A stretch of DNA of 64,000 nucleotides from Micromonospora sp. CCTCC AA 2012012 (GTDB lineage Bacteria; Actinomycetota; Actinomycetes; Mycobacteriales; Micromonosporaceae). The notes beneath the pieces are model-generated. The model worked only from the letters and a program-made list of their open reading frames with translations, did no database searches and was not told where the DNA came from. Shown here piece by piece: positions 18,271 to 27,488 of the stretch (the first letter of the stretch is position 1; every line of letters begins with the position of its first letter). The position numbers and the translations under genes were made by a program. Location of the stretch: positions 2,170,001-2,234,000 of the forward strand of contig NZ_CP159342.1 of NCBI RefSeq assembly GCF_040499845.1. Direction: 5' to 3'.

Positions 18271-19452
18271 ATGATGTCCTCCTGGATCACCACGCCGATC
18301 ACCACGGATCTCCTGCGCGGCGCGCTCGACGTGCAGCGCACCGCGCGCGGGGTGCTGCCGCACCGGCTGCCCGCCTGGGCCCGCGCCCAGTACACCGACG
18401 GGCAGCTCGCCATGGTGGAGGCGCAGCCCGCCGGCGTACGGCTGGCCTTCCGCACCCACGCGACCGCGGTCGAGCTGGACACGCTGCCCACCCGACACGC
18501 CTACCTCGGCCTGCCGGGCCGTCCCGACGGCGTCTACGACCTGCTCGTCGACGGTCACCTGACCGACCAGACCAGCGCCACCGGCGGCGACACGGTGATC
18601 ACCGACCTGAGCACCGGGACCACGCAGCGCCGGTCCGGTCCTCCCGGCACCGTCCGGTTCACCGGGCTGCCCGACCGGGAGAAGGACGTCGAGATCTGGC
18701 TGCCGCACCACGAGACCACCGAACTCGTCGCCCTGCGCACCGACGCCCCCGTCGCGCCCGTACCCGACCGGGGACGCCGGGTCTGGCTGCACCACGGCAG
18801 CTCCATCAGTCAGGGATCCAACGCCACCAGTCCCACCGCCACCTGGCCCGTCGTCGCCGCGTCCCTCGGCGGCGTCGACCTGGTCAACCTCGGCTTCGGC
18901 GGCAGCGCGCTGCTCGACCCGTTCACCGCCCGCACCATGCGCGACACCCCGGCCGACCTGATCAGCGTGAAGATCGGCATCAACCTGGTCAACGCCGACC
19001 TGATGCGGCTGCGCGCCTTCGTCCCGGCCGTGCACGGCTTCCTCGACACCATCCGGGAGGGCCATCCCACCACGCCGTTGCTGGTGGTCTCCCCGATCTA
19101 CTGCCCCATCCACGAGGACACCCCCGGCCCTGGCACGTTCGACCTTGCCGCCCTCGCCGCCACCGGCGAGGTGCGCTTCCGGGCCACCGGCGACCCGGCC
19201 GAGAAAGCGAGCGGGAAGCTCACCCTGCGTGTCATCCGGGACGAGTTGGCGCGGATCACCGCCCAGCGCGCTGCCGACGACCCGAACCTGCACCACCTCG
19301 ACGGCCTCGACCTCTACGGCGAAGCCGACTTCGCCGAGCTGCCGCTGCCCGACCAACTCCACCCGGACACCGCCACCCACCGGCGCATCGCCGCACGCTT
19401 CGCGAAGCGGACGTTCGACGCCGACGGCCCCTTCGCGGAACGCCGCTCCTGA
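18271..19452 (+). CDS. SGNH/GDSL-type hydrolase
   Basis: A 393-residue esterase-like protein without a signal peptide. The N-terminal 170 residues form a beta-rich accessory domain, as in SsfX3-type GDSL acyltransferases/esterases. The catalytic domain begins with [11 protein letters not shown] (block I, nucleophile Ser), followed by NLGFGGSAL (block II, Gly), KIGINLVN (block III, Asn) and [10 protein letters not shown] (block V, Asp and His). All four catalytic blocks are intact. Likely activity is ester hydrolysis on a carbohydrate or small molecule. Start ATG 18271, with a second in-frame ATG at 18274; the ribosome site is weak (TTGAGAGC). Confidence 0.85.
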   Translation: MMSSWITTPITTDLLRGALDVQRTARGVLPHRLPAWARAQYTDGQLAMVEAQPAGVRLAFRTHATAVELDTLPTRHAYLGLPGRPDGVYDLLVDGHLTDQTSATGGDTVITDLSTGTTQRRSGPPGTVRFTGLPDREKDVEIWLPHHETTELVALRTDAPVAPVPDRGRRVWLHHGSSISQGSNATSPTATWPVVAASLGGVDLVNLGFGGSALLDPFTARTMRDTPADLISVKIGINLVNADLMRLRAFVPAVHGFLDTIREGHPTTPLLVVSPIYCPIHEDTPGPGTFDLAALAATGEVRFRATGDPAEKASGKLTLRVIRDELARITAQRAADDPNLHHLDGLDLYGEADFAELPLPDQLHPDTATHRRIAARFAKRTFDADGPFAERRS

Positions 19453-19604
19453 TTCACCTGCGGTCGGTCCGCGCCGCGCCACGTATGTCCGATCGGCATG
19501 AATCCCGCGACTTCTGTCTTCGACCGCATGCCGGATCGCTGTCAGGGTCGAGTCTGTCCGACCGGCTGTCCGGCCGCCGGTCCACGCATCCACAAGGAGT
19601 GATC

Positions 19605-20510
19605 ATGGTTTTTGCGACACACCGCCTGGTGGCGATGGCGGCGTTGGTGTCCCTGGCCGCCTGCAGCCCCGCCGGTGCCGCCGAGCAGCCGACGCGGGAC
19701 AGCGAAGTGACGGCGACCGTGTCACCCGCACCCGACAGCGGGCACGCGTTCCGGCAGTTGGAGGAGAGGTTCGACGCGCGGCTGGGCGTCTACGCGATCG
19801 ACACCGGCAGCGGCCGCACGATGGGGTACCGGGCCGACGAACGGTTCGCGTACGCCTCGACGTTCAAGGCGTTGGCCGCCGCGGAGGTCCTCGACGAGAC
19901 CACAGACGCCGAGCTGGACCGGGTGGTGCGGTACTCCGCGGACGACCTGGTCACCTACTCGCCGGTCACCGAGCAGCACGTCGCCACGGGCATGTCGCTG
20001 CGCGCCATCGCGGACGCCGCCGTCCGGTACAGCGACAACACCGCCGGCAACCTGATGTTGCGTCAGCTCGGTGGACCGCAGAAGTTCGAGAAGGAACTGC
20101 GCGAGATCGGCGACAAGGTCACCGATCCGGCGCGCTACGAGACCGCGCTCAACGAGGCCAGGCCGGGAGACCGACGGGACACCAGCACGCCGCGGGCCCT
20201 GGCCCAGGACCTGCGGGCGTACGCCGTCGGCGACGCCCTCGAACCCGCGGACCGCGCCACCCTCAACGGTTGGCTGCGGGGCAACACCACCGGTGGCGAG
20301 CTGATCCGCGCCGGTGTGCCCGACGGGTGGGTCGTCGGGGACAAGACCGGCGCCGGCGGATACGGCACCCGCAACGACATCGCGGTGATCTGGCCGCCGG
20401 ACCGGGCGCCGATCGTCCTCGCGGTGCTGTCCAGCCGGGACGAGAAGGACGCCGGCTATGACAACGCCCTCATCGCCGAGGCGACGAAGGCGGTGCTGGC
20501 CGGCTGGTGA
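19605..20510 (+). CDS. Class A beta-lactamase (lipoprotein)
   Basis: A 301-residue serine beta-lactamase. Start ATG 19605 with AAGGAG nine to ten bases upstream. A lipobox LAAC ends the signal at about residue 20 ([11 protein letters not shown]), so it is probably membrane-tethered. All class A motifs are present: S-T-F-K (nucleophile Ser of the SxxK motif), YSDN (SDN loop), E-T-A-L-N (the omega-loop ExxLN) and KTGAGG (KTG). It should therefore hydrolyse penicillins and perhaps cephalosporins. It is followed by a CPBP protease gene and, convergently, by another beta-lactamase-fold protein, which makes a small beta-lactam-associated neighbourhood. Confidence 0.93.
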   Translation: MVFATHRLVAMAALVSLAACSPAGAAEQPTRDSEVTATVSPAPDSGHAFRQLEERFDARLGVYAIDTGSGRTMGYRADERFAYASTFKALAAAEVLDETTDAELDRVVRYSADDLVTYSPVTEQHVATGMSLRAIADAAVRYSDNTAGNLMLRQLGGPQKFEKELREIGDKVTDPARYETALNEARPGDRRDTSTPRALAQDLRAYAVGDALEPADRATLNGWLRGNTTGGELIRAGVPDGWVVGDKTGAGGYGTRNDIAVIWPPDRAPIVLAVLSSRDEKDAGYDNALIAEATKAVLAGW

Positions 20511-20755
20511 CCGGGTGACCGACACCCACTCGTCGCCGAGCGCCCGCACCGACGTGTCGGACACCGCAGGGCAGCGGCGATGCAGGCCAAGCCACGCATC
20601 GATTTCGCCCGGGCACCCACGGAACCGACCGGCTGAGCCACGCGACCCGTACGTCGAGACGTCCCGACGCGGTGGCGACGTCGTGTCACTGCCCGGCGGC
20701 CGCGTTGAGCGGTGCAACGGAATGTCCATCACCTTTGACGAAAGGTATCTCTCCG

Positions 20756-21718
20756 ATGAACGCCCCACGACCCGACGCTTCCTGGAAGACGACGGATCGC
20801 AGCCCTTCTGACGCAGGAAGCCCGCGACCGCGGGCACCGCAGCATTCGCCGCCGGCCGTCGATCCCTCCCGCCCGTTCGGCGCTCACCTGCGGATGGCCT
20901 GGTGGAAACCGCTCGTGGTCCTCGCCGTGCCGCCGCTGGTGATGCTGGTCCTCCAGGTGCTGTCCTGGCAGCTCGTGGGCGTCATCGAGGGCAGCGACGA
21001 CCCCATGTCCCCCACCATGACGCCGCTGAAGTCCCTGGGCATCAACCTCAGCATCGGCGCGTCGGGCGTCGTGGCGATCCTGCTCCTGGCGCGGACCGCC
21101 CGGGTGCCGTGGCGCAGCCTGATCAGCTCACCCCGGCCCTTCGACGCCCGCCGCCTGGGCACCTACCTGGTCGCAGCCGCGCTGCTGGTGGGTGCCGGGA
21201 TCGGGGTGACCGCGCTGGTCGCGCGCGACTCGACGCCCTGGGTCGGCTTCGGTGTCAGCGGCACGACGATCGCCCTGCTGATCGTCACCGTGCTGACCAC
21301 CCCGCTGCAGTCCGCCGGCGAGGAACTGTGGTGGCGCAGCGCCGTACTGCCCGCCGCCGCCTCATGGGTACGTGCGGTCCGGCCGGCCCTCGCCGTCGGG
21401 CTCGTCGTCTCCAGCCTCGGCTTCGCCACGCTCCACGGATCGAGCGACCCGTGGCTGTTCGGCTACTTCGCCTTCATCGGCCTCTGCACCGGCCTGATGG
21501 CGATCATCAGCCGCGGCATCGAGGCGCCGGTCGCCTTCCACGCCGCCAACAACGTCCTGTTCGGCATCGTCAACACGGTGCTGGCCGACGGCAAGCCCTA
21601 CGCGATCGACCGCTCCACCGACTCCGGAGACGCGTCCCTGCTGATCCTCGCAGCCGTCAACATCGCCATGGTGGCGCTGGTCTGGCTGCGCGAGCGGCAC
21701 GCCCGAACCACGAGCTAA
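20756..21718 (+). CDS. CPBP family intramembrane metalloprotease
   Basis: A 320-residue membrane protein with a proline-rich cytosolic head of about 45 residues, then seven to eight hydrophobic segments. Signature motifs: EELWWR (E-E-x3-R) near residue 188, FATLHGSSD with His near 225, and FHAANNVLFG near 262. This is the second CPBP/CAAX-type protease of the window and is not a close copy of the one at 16942. Start ATG 20756, with a rather distant AAAGG upstream. Its stop overlaps by four bases the stop of the convergent beta-lactamase-like gene. Confidence 0.87.
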   Translation: MNAPRPDASWKTTDRSPSDAGSPRPRAPQHSPPAVDPSRPFGAHLRMAWWKPLVVLAVPPLVMLVLQVLSWQLVGVIEGSDDPMSPTMTPLKSLGINLSIGASGVVAILLLARTARVPWRSLISSPRPFDARRLGTYLVAAALLVGAGIGVTALVARDSTPWVGFGVSGTTIALLIVTVLTTPLQSAGEELWWRSAVLPAAASWVRAVRPALAVGLVVSSLGFATLHGSSDPWLFGYFAFIGLCTGLMAIISRGIEAPVAFHAANNVLFGIVNTVLADGKPYAIDRSTDSGDASLLILAAVNIAMVALVWLRERHARTTS

Positions 21719-22635
21719 CCCCACCAGGGCAGGACGCCCGTCCGGAGATGGTCGTGCAGGGACCGGGCGACCTGCGCCATCGTCGCCTCACTACCGGGCT
21801 GGGCCACGGCGGGCACCCGCGAGGCGGTGAGCGCGGCGACCGCGTACGACTGCCCGTCCGCGTGCTCCACCACCCCCACCTCGTGACGCAGGTGCAGCAG
21901 CGTGCCGGTCTTCGACGACCAGCGGGACACGTCGGAGGTGAAGTCCGGGGCCAGCCGCTGCCGGTGCAGGTTGTCACCCATCAGGGCGCGTACCCGCGCG
22001 GCAACGGTCTCGTGGATCGTCGAGGGCCGCCAGAGTGCGTGCAGCAGGTCGACGAAGGCCCGGGCCGATCCGGCGTTGGCGCGGGTGACGTCGAGCTGGG
22101 CGACGGGGTGGCCCCGCCCAGGGGTGGTCGCGCCGATGGCGAGGGAATGGGCCAGGTGTACGTCCTCGGGGCCGAGACGTTCGGCGGGGGTGTCGGTGAG
22201 GTCCCCGACCCGATGCCGCACGGCGATGCCGTCGATGCGGAGTCGCCGCAGCTCGGCGGCGACCGCGGCCGGCGGGACGAGATCGAACAGGGCGTCGGCG
22301 GCGACGTTGTCGCTGATGCAGGTGCTCAGGTAGAGCAGGTCGTCCACCGCGATCCGCGCCGGGTGACGGAAGCGGCTCAGCCCGGTCGGGCCCGGTGTGG
22401 TGATCCGACTGGGCGGCACCTCGATCGGCGTCGCCGGGTCGAGTTCCCCGCGCGCGACCCGTTCCAGCACGGCGACCGCCAGCGGCACCTTCACCAGCGA
22501 CGCCGCCGGATACGGCGTGTCCGCGTCGAATCCGATCTCGGCGCCGGTGTCGAGGTTGCGGACCAGGTAGGCGCCGTGCAGCCCCGCCTCGTCGAGCAGG
22601 TCCTGGGCGTGGCGTACCACCGCGACGGCGCTCAT
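21715..22635 (-). CDS. Cytoplasmic class A beta-lactamase-like serine hydrolase
   Basis: A 306-residue protein with the serine beta-lactamase fold but no signal peptide. Motifs: S-L-V-K (SxxK, about residue 47), ISDN (SDN, about 110) and KTGTL (KTG, about 230). The omega loop lacks an ExxLN equivalent (it reads LGPEDVHLAHSLAIG), so the general base of true class A enzymes may be missing and efficient beta-lactam turnover is doubtful. The ATG overlaps the stop of the upstream LysR gene (ATGA), so enzyme and regulator are translationally coupled. It may be a penicillin-recognising or peptidase-like protein (inference). Confidence 0.8.
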   Translation of the reverse strand: MSAVAVVRHAQDLLDEAGLHGAYLVRNLDTGAEIGFDADTPYPAASLVKVPLAVAVLERVARGELDPATPIEVPPSRITTPGPTGLSRFRHPARIAVDDLLYLSTCISDNVAADALFDLVPPAAVAAELRRLRIDGIAVRHRVGDLTDTPAERLGPEDVHLAHSLAIGATTPGRGHPVAQLDVTRANAGSARAFVDLLHALWRPSTIHETVAARVRALMGDNLHRQRLAPDFTSDVSRWSSKTGTLLHLRHEVGVVEHADGQSYAVAALTASRVPAVAQPGSEATMAQVARSLHDHLRTGVLPWWG

Positions 22636-23564
22636 GTCGGGTCTCCGGTCGACGGGCTGCCGGTTGGCGCCTCTTCGGTCGGCCTCTCGTGACCGTCGGA
22701 GGCGCCCAGGCAGCGTGCGATGTCCGCGTACAGGACCGTGCTGAGCTGGTCGAGGTCCTCGCGTGTGCCGGTGGCGACGTCGTAGCCCCGTAGCAGCCGC
22801 AGGCCGGCGAGAGGACGCCAGTGCAGGTCGAACTCGTCGGCCTGTTGACGGGAGCAGAGCAGCAGGTCGGGAGAGCAGAGGGCCGCTGCCGCGGCGTCGA
22901 CCAGCGACGGCGCGACCGTCACCTGGGCCGGTGCCAGGCCGACCGCCTGGCCGGCGCGGGTCAGCGGGTCGCGCAGGTGAGCGACGTCGTCCTCGGGTTG
23001 GATCAGGATCCGCCGGCGTGCCTGGGTGCGGGCCCGGCCGCTGCGCAGCGTCTCCAGGAAGACCGTCGGCGCCGGAAAGGGGGTCCGGGCGGCCAGCCCG
23101 AGCGGCACCCGCCAGGACGCCTCGGCCTCCGGAACCGCCACGATCCCGGCACCGACCTCCAGGGTCCGGCAGAGCCGTTCACGCTCGGACGGGCCGGCGG
23201 TCCGTACCTCCAGGTGGATGCGCTGCCGCCGCGCCGCGACCACCAGAGCGGCGAGGCGGCGCGGCGGGCAGATCTCGGGTACGGCGACCTGCAGCGGGCG
23301 CAGCCGGGCCCGCTCGGCGTCGTCGCCCATGGCCTCGGCGAGGTCGACCAGGCGCCGGGCCGACGGCAGCATCTCCTGCCCGAACGACGTCAGCCGCACC
23401 GCGCGGGACGACCGGTCGAACAGTCGCGCCCCGAAGTGCTCCTCCAGGGCGGCGATCCGGCGACTGGCCACCGACTGAGGGATGCCCGCGGCGGCGGCCC
23501 CGGAGGTGAAGCTGCCGTGGCCGCTGACCGCGACGAAGGCCCGGCAGGCGGCGACCACATCCAC
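22632..23564 (-). CDS. LysR family transcriptional regulator
   Basis: A 310-residue LysR protein. The winged helix is at residues 1-65: VAACRAFVAVSGHGSFTSGAAAAGIPQSVASRRIAALEEHFG, then LFDRSSRAVRLTSFG. A periplasmic-binding-protein-like effector domain follows. Start is GTG at 23564. It is encoded just ahead of and coupled to the beta-lactamase-like gene, the opposite of the usual divergent LysR arrangement, so it may be autoregulated together with its partner. Confidence 0.87.
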   Translation of the reverse strand: MDVVAACRAFVAVSGHGSFTSGAAAAGIPQSVASRRIAALEEHFGARLFDRSSRAVRLTSFGQEMLPSARRLVDLAEAMGDDAERARLRPLQVAVPEICPPRRLAALVVAARRQRIHLEVRTAGPSERERLCRTLEVGAGIVAVPEAEASWRVPLGLAARTPFPAPTVFLETLRSGRARTQARRRILIQPEDDVAHLRDPLTRAGQAVGLAPAQVTVAPSLVDAAAAALCSPDLLLCSRQQADEFDLHWRPLAGLRLLRGYDVATGTREDLDQLSTVLYADIARCLGASDGHERPTEEAPTGSPSTGDPT

Positions 23565-23738
23565 CCACCGAACCTATCCCGAGCATGGGAACGAGCTGGC
23601 GCGGCACCCGCCCAGCATCGGGCCGGAGCCGGCCTGATGCTGGGCACGATGACACATCGTGACGCACGGTGTCAGGTGGCGAGACCGACGCGTGGCCGTG
23701 CGGGCCGCTGTCTCGATCTCGCGCCCGAGCAGGAGGCG

Positions 23739-24149
23739 TCACTGCGAAATTGCGGTGGCCTCCAGTTCGACGAGCACGTCAGGCTCGAAGAGGTAGTCCA
23801 CCCCGATCAGTGACGCCGGTGGGAGGGGCCAGGGCAGGCCGAGTTCCTCGACGACCGATTCGATCCCGGCCATGAACGGCCCGATCTTCTCGGGTGCCCA
23901 GTCGGTCACGTAGAAGGTCAGCCGGACCACGTCCTCGAATGAGGCGTTGGCTCCGGCGAGGGCCCGGCCGGTGTTGCGCAGCGCCTGCGCGACCTGCCCG
24001 GTCAGGTCGCCCGGCGCCACCGGTGTGCCGTCGCCCAGACGGGCGATCTGACCGCTGACGTGGATGTGACGCGACCCGGTGGCCACCGCCACGTGAGCGT
24101 AGGGCGTGTGCGGCTGGAGGCCGTCGGGGCTGAAGCGGGTGACAGGCAT
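23739..24149 (-). CDS. RidA family protein
   Basis: A 136-residue member of the YjgF/YER057c/UK114 family. Family features: SGQIARLGDG after the first strands, the pattern QVAQALRNTGRALAGANASFEDVVRLTFYVTD, and a C-terminal P-A-S-L-I-G-V-x-x-L-F near 115-125. The catalytic Arg of true RidA deaminases (in the P-A-R-x-x motif) is replaced by Ser here, so it probably belongs to a non-deaminase subgroup. ATG at 24149 has GAGGAG upstream. Divergent from an HxlR regulator, whose operator probably lies between them. Confidence 0.85.
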   Translation of the reverse strand: MPVTRFSPDGLQPHTPYAHVAVATGSRHIHVSGQIARLGDGTPVAPGDLTGQVAQALRNTGRALAGANASFEDVVRLTFYVTDWAPEKIGPFMAGIESVVEELGLPWPLPPASLIGVDYLFEPDVLVELEATAISQ

Positions 24150-24170
24150 CGTTTCTCCTCTGGTGAACCC

Positions 24171-24197
24171 AACTCGGTTTACCATTGATACCTAGTT
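24171..24197. promoter_or_regulatory. Candidate HxlR operator
   Basis: AACTCGGT (24171-24178) and ACCTAGTT (24190-24197) form an inverted repeat with one mismatch and an 11-base spacer. It lies between the divergent RidA (24149) and HxlR (24229) starts. Confidence 0.5.
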
Positions 24198-24228
24198 GCC
24201 GGAGGAAACTTCAAGGAGACCTGGTTTC

Positions 24229-24606
24229 ATGCGCGATACCACCACCGCCCGTGCCGAGGAGCTGCGTATCGACGCGCCGCACCGCGAGCTGCTCGACCAG
24301 GTGCTGGACAAGTGGTCACTCAGCGTTCTCAACGAACTGTGCGAGCGCCCGTGCCGGTTCAACGAGCTGCGCCGGGCGGTCCCGGCGGTGACACAGAAAT
24401 CGCTCACGGCCACGCTGCGACGACTGGAACGCAACGGGATCATCGAACGTCACGTCGTGGCGACCCGCCCGGTCGCCGTGGAGTACCGGATCACCCGGTT
24501 GGGAAAGACTCTGCGCGCCCCGGTCGACGCCCTCCTCGAGTGGGCCGACACCTACCTGCCGCAGATCGAACACGCCCGCAAGGCGTTCGACGCCGAGACC
24601 GAGTAA
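24229..24606 (+). CDS. HxlR family transcriptional regulator
   Basis: A 125-residue winged-helix regulator of the HxlR/MarR-like type. Hallmarks: LDKWSLSVLNELCERPCRFNELRRAVP (about 27-55), then TQKSLTATLRRLERNGIIERHV (about 58-80), and the wing RPVAVEYRITRLGKTL. No Cys is seen, so it is unlikely to be a thiol redox sensor. ATG at 24229 with AAGGAG ten bases upstream is preferred over the TTG at 24196, which would overlap the operator. Likely controls the divergent RidA gene. Confidence 0.88.
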   Translation: MRDTTTARAEELRIDAPHRELLDQVLDKWSLSVLNELCERPCRFNELRRAVPAVTQKSLTATLRRLERNGIIERHVVATRPVAVEYRITRLGKTLRAPVDALLEWADTYLPQIEHARKAFDAETE

Positions 24607-24680
24607 CGGGCGCGGAACCGCGGCGTAGAGCCGAAGTGGGACTGACATGCACCAAACTGCACAGAACGGGACGACAGCGT

Positions 24681-24712
24681 GCCGTCCGGAGCCGGTGGCG
24701 GCTCCGGACGGC
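24681..24712. terminator. Bidirectional terminator-like hairpin
   Basis: GCCGTCCGGAGCC (24681-24693) and GGCTCCGGACGGC (24700-24712) pair perfectly over 13 bp with a six-base loop. It sits between the convergent HxlR and SDR genes, so it can serve both. Confidence 0.75.
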
Positions 24713-24720
24713 GGGTCCGG

Positions 24721-25470
24721 TCAGACCTGGTTCGCGCCGCCGTCGACGTAGAGCTCGCCGCCGGTGATGAAGCTGCTCTGGTCGGAGGCGAGGAAGAGCA
24801 CCGCGTTGGCGATCTCCTCCGGCTCGCCCATCCGGCTCATCGGGACGGTGGAGGCGAGCATCTGCACCAGGCCCGCGGCCTCCTCGGGGCTGTTGGCCAG
24901 TCCGGTGACGCCAGGGGTCTCGGTCGGGCCCGGGATCACGGTGTTGACGCGAATCTTCCGGTCGGTCAGTTCGGCGGCCCAGGTGCGGCCGAAGGAGCGG
25001 ATGGCGGCCTTGGAGGCGGCGTACACGCCGAAGGCCGGGGCGCCCTTGGTGGCGGCGGTCGAACCGGCCAGAATGACCGATGCGCCGTCGTTGAGCACCG
25101 GCAGGGCCTTCTGCACGGTGAACAGCGTCCCGCGCACATTGCGGTCGAAGGTGTCGGTGTAGTGCTCCAGGCTGATCTTGCCCAGGGGTGCGAACTCGCC
25201 GCCACCGGCGTTGGCAAAGAGCACGTCCAGGCCGGCGCCGTGGGCGGTGATCGCGTCGATGACGCGGTCGAGGTCGTCGAGGTCGCTCACGTCGCTGCGG
25301 ATGCCCGTGGCGGCCGGGCCGATGGCCGCGACAGCCTCGTCCAGCTGCTGCTGGCGGCGTCCGGTGATGAAGACGTGCGCGCCCTCGGCGGCGAAGCGGC
25401 GAGCCGTGGCCAGTCCGATGCCGGAGGTGCCACCGGTGACGAGGGCGATCTTGCCATTGAGCTGTGCCAT
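24721..25470 (-). CDS. SDR family oxidoreductase
   Basis: A 249-residue classical short-chain dehydrogenase/reductase. The NAD(P) motif is TGGTSGIG (residues 12-19), ANAGG follows near residue 89, the catalytic Ser is in the VILAGS segment near 140, and YAASKAA (Tyr and Lys) lies near 152-156. ITGRRQQ after beta-2 suggests NADP preference. Start ATG 25470 with AAGGAG upstream. It follows the LLM oxidoreductase by 81 bp on the same strand and is probably regulated with it by the TetR gene at 26592. Confidence 0.92.
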   Translation of the reverse strand: MAQLNGKIALVTGGTSGIGLATARRFAAEGAHVFITGRRQQQLDEAVAAIGPAATGIRSDVSDLDDLDRVIDAITAHGAGLDVLFANAGGGEFAPLGKISLEHYTDTFDRNVRGTLFTVQKALPVLNDGASVILAGSTAATKGAPAFGVYAASKAAIRSFGRTWAAELTDRKIRVNTVIPGPTETPGVTGLANSPEEAAGLVQMLASTVPMSRMGEPEEIANAVLFLASDQSSFITGGELYVDGGANQV

Positions 25471-25551
25471 TGGTCGTACTCCTTGAACTCGATCGTGCGT
25501 GGGGTTCCGTGCGTCGCCGATCCGGTGTCGTACCGGGTCGGTCGGGGTTGG

Positions 25552-26460
25552 TCAGTGCGCGGTGCGCGCGGTGAAGCGGGGCAGGAGCGCGGCGAGTTCG
25601 CGCCACTGCCGCCGGGGCAGCCCCGCACCGTCGGTGTCGGGCCGCAGGACGTGCAGGGTGACGTGGTCCGCCCCGGCGTCCAGGTGGGCCTGGACGCGGT
25701 CGGCGACGGCGTCGAGGTCGCCCCAGGCGACCAGCGCGTCGACGAGCCGGTCGCTGCCTCCCGGGACGAGGTCCTCCTCGCCGAAGCCGAGGCGGGCGAG
25801 GTTGGCCCGGTAGGCGGGAAAGCCGATGAACATCCCGACCCCGGCGCGGGCGGCCGCCCGCGCCCGCTCGGGGTCGCGGTCCAGAACGACCGCCAGGTGC
25901 GGCGCGATGAGCGGTTCGTCGCCCACCCGCGCCCGCTGGTCGGCCGAGTGCTGGGGTGTCACCAGGAAGGGATGCCATCCCGAGGTCCGCGTGGCGGCCA
26001 GATCGACCATCCTCGGCCCCAGCGCACCCAACAGGCGCCGCTCGGCGGCGATGGGTCGGGGCGCGGCGTCGAGGCCGTCGAGGAACCGAGCCATGGACAC
26101 CGTCGGCTTGCCGTAGTCCTGCCCCGCGCTGGCGGCGGAGTGGGCGTTGCTCACTCCCAGTCCCAGCGCGGCGCGCGGCCCGTACGCCGCGTCCAGTGCG
26201 GCCCACCGGTCGCCGAGTACGGCCGGGTCCTGGCCCCACATGGAGAGCACGCCGAGCGTCACGGTGGCGTGGGGCGCGGCGTCCAGCAGGTGCTCGACGT
26301 CGTCGACCGCCCCCGGGCCGTCCAGCCCCGGGATCCAGAGCGCGGGGAAGCCGAGCTGGTCCAGCTCAGCGGCGGCCTCCCGGACCTCGGGCCGGGCGGC
26401 TCCGCGTAGCTCCATGCTCCAGATGCCGATCGCGCCGATCGTCCGCTTCAAGCTCTCCAT
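25552..26460 (-). CDS. LLM class flavin/F420-dependent oxidoreductase
   Basis: A 302-residue luciferase-like enzyme starting MESLKRTIGAIGIWS. Typical elements: AAAELDQLGFPALWIPG, TVTLGVLSMWGQDPA, RAALGLGVSNAHSA and the C-terminal DAVADRVQAHLDAGADHVTLHVL. It resembles the probable-F420 branch (TIGR03620-like), so F420 or FMN is the likely cofactor; the substrate is unknown. The start with GGAGGG directly upstream is preferred over two in-frame ATGs further out. Divergent from a TetR gene with two palindromes between; likely co-transcribed with the SDR. Confidence 0.87.
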   Translation of the reverse strand: MESLKRTIGAIGIWSMELRGAARPEVREAAAELDQLGFPALWIPGLDGPGAVDDVEHLLDAAPHATVTLGVLSMWGQDPAVLGDRWAALDAAYGPRAALGLGVSNAHSAASAGQDYGKPTVSMARFLDGLDAAPRPIAAERRLLGALGPRMVDLAATRTSGWHPFLVTPQHSADQRARVGDEPLIAPHLAVVLDRDPERARAAARAGVGMFIGFPAYRANLARLGFGEEDLVPGGSDRLVDALVAWGDLDAVADRVQAHLDAGADHVTLHVLRPDTDGAGLPRRQWRELAALLPRFTARTAH

Positions 26461-26480
26461 CTCGACCCCCTCCATGCTTC

Positions 26481-26551
26481 TGTACCTGTCGGTACATAAC
26501 AAGCTAGCAGGCGCCACCGGCATTCCCCGGATTTCTGTACCGATCGGTTCC
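26481..26551. promoter_or_regulatory. TetR operator pair between LLM and TetR genes
   Basis: TGTACC-4-GGTACA at 26481-26496 is an exact palindrome with spacer TGTC. A second half-conserved site, TGTACCGATCGGTTCC, is at 26536-26551, 55 bp away. Both lie between the divergent starts at 26460 and 26592. Confidence 0.7.
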
Positions 26552-26591
26552 AGCCGGCGGTAGCCTTGGCGGCTGGAAGGTGGTGGACGAG

Positions 26592-27209
26592 ATGACCCAG
26601 ATCGGACGGCCGCGCGAATTCGACGCGGACCAGGCCCTGGATCGCGCGATGGAGGTGTTCTGGCGGCACGGCTACGAGGGAGCGTCGCTGGCCGACCTGA
26701 CCGCGGCCATGGGCATCAACAAGCCGAGCCTCTACGCCGCATTCGGCAACAAGGAGGGCCTGTTCCGCAAGGTCGTCGCCCGCTACGCGGACGTGGAGAT
26801 GGCGTACGCCCGCAGCGCTCTCGACCAGCCTACGGCGCGGGAGGTGGCGGCGGCGTTGCTTCGCGACAACGTGGTGGCGCTGACCCGCCCCGACCGGCCG
26901 GCCGGATGCCTCTCCGTCCAGGGCGGCACCGCCTGCGGTGCCGGGAACGCGACGATCTCCGAATTCCTCGCCGCCAGCCGACTGGCTGGCGAGCAGGCCA
27001 TCGCCGCTCGCTTCGCCCGCGCCGTCGACGAAGGAGACCTGCCGGCCGACGCCGACCCCACCGCGCTGGCCCGCTTCCTGAGCGTCGTCACCGAGGGGCA
27101 CGCCGTGCACGCCGCGGCGGGCGCTCACCGCGGCCAACTGGAGGAGTCCGCCGATATCGCGTTGCTCGCCTTCACCGCGGCGGCCTATCCCGGTGGCACC
27201 GCCCGGTGA
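26592..27209 (+). CDS. TetR/AcrR family transcriptional regulator
   Basis: A 205-residue regulator beginning MTQIGRPREFDADQALDRA, a motif shared by many TetR proteins controlling oxidoreductases. HTH: VFWRHGYEGASLADLTAAMGINKPSLYAAFGNKEGLF (about 17-54). The C-terminal part has RPAGCLSVQGGTACG, a Cys pair also seen in relatives and possibly ligand- or redox-relevant (inference). ATG 26592 has GGAAGG twelve bases upstream; GTG at 26583 is an alternative. Probably represses the LLM-SDR operon. Confidence 0.88.
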   Translation: MTQIGRPREFDADQALDRAMEVFWRHGYEGASLADLTAAMGINKPSLYAAFGNKEGLFRKVVARYADVEMAYARSALDQPTAREVAAALLRDNVVALTRPDRPAGCLSVQGGTACGAGNATISEFLAASRLAGEQAIAARFARAVDEGDLPADADPTALARFLSVVTEGHAVHAAAGAHRGQLEESADIALLAFTAAAYPGGTAR

Positions 27210-27360
27210 TCGGCGCGGCGCTCGGTGCGGGCGTCCTGCCGGCGTGCAGGATGTGGCGTGTTGGGCGCACGACACCCCCGCGCAGGCGCAGCTCGGCCGG
27301 CGGCACGCAGTTATCGCTGCGCACCTGCGTCCGAAGGGCGCTGCGGAGGCCGATCTCGGC

Positions 27361-27468
27361 TCAGCGCCCCAACACTGAGACGACCGTCATGTTGGCGGTG
27401 CCAACGCCGCCGATCTGCAGGGCCACCGCCGTCAGCCCGAGGATGAAGCCAAGAACGCGCCTGATCAT
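27361..27468 (-). CDS. Possible 35-residue membrane peptide
   Basis: A short frame just downstream of the hydrolase gene on the same strand: MIRRVLGFILGLTAVALQIG, then a Gly/Thr/Val-rich tail to VLGR. It has two basic residues and one hydrophobic helix, and all its third positions fit the local bias. No clear ribosome site precedes it; it would depend on read-through or coupling from the gene ending at 27489. Tentative. Confidence 0.3.
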   Translation of the reverse strand: MIRRVLGFILGLTAVALQIGGVGTANMTVVSVLGR

Positions 27469-27488
27469 CGGCTGACGCGGGTGCTTCT

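Noticed and set aside
24491..26239. Minus-strand 582-codon frame across SDR and LLM genes
   Set aside because: Arg/Gly-rich shadow; the real SDR and LLM genes occupy another frame with full motifs and ribosome sites.
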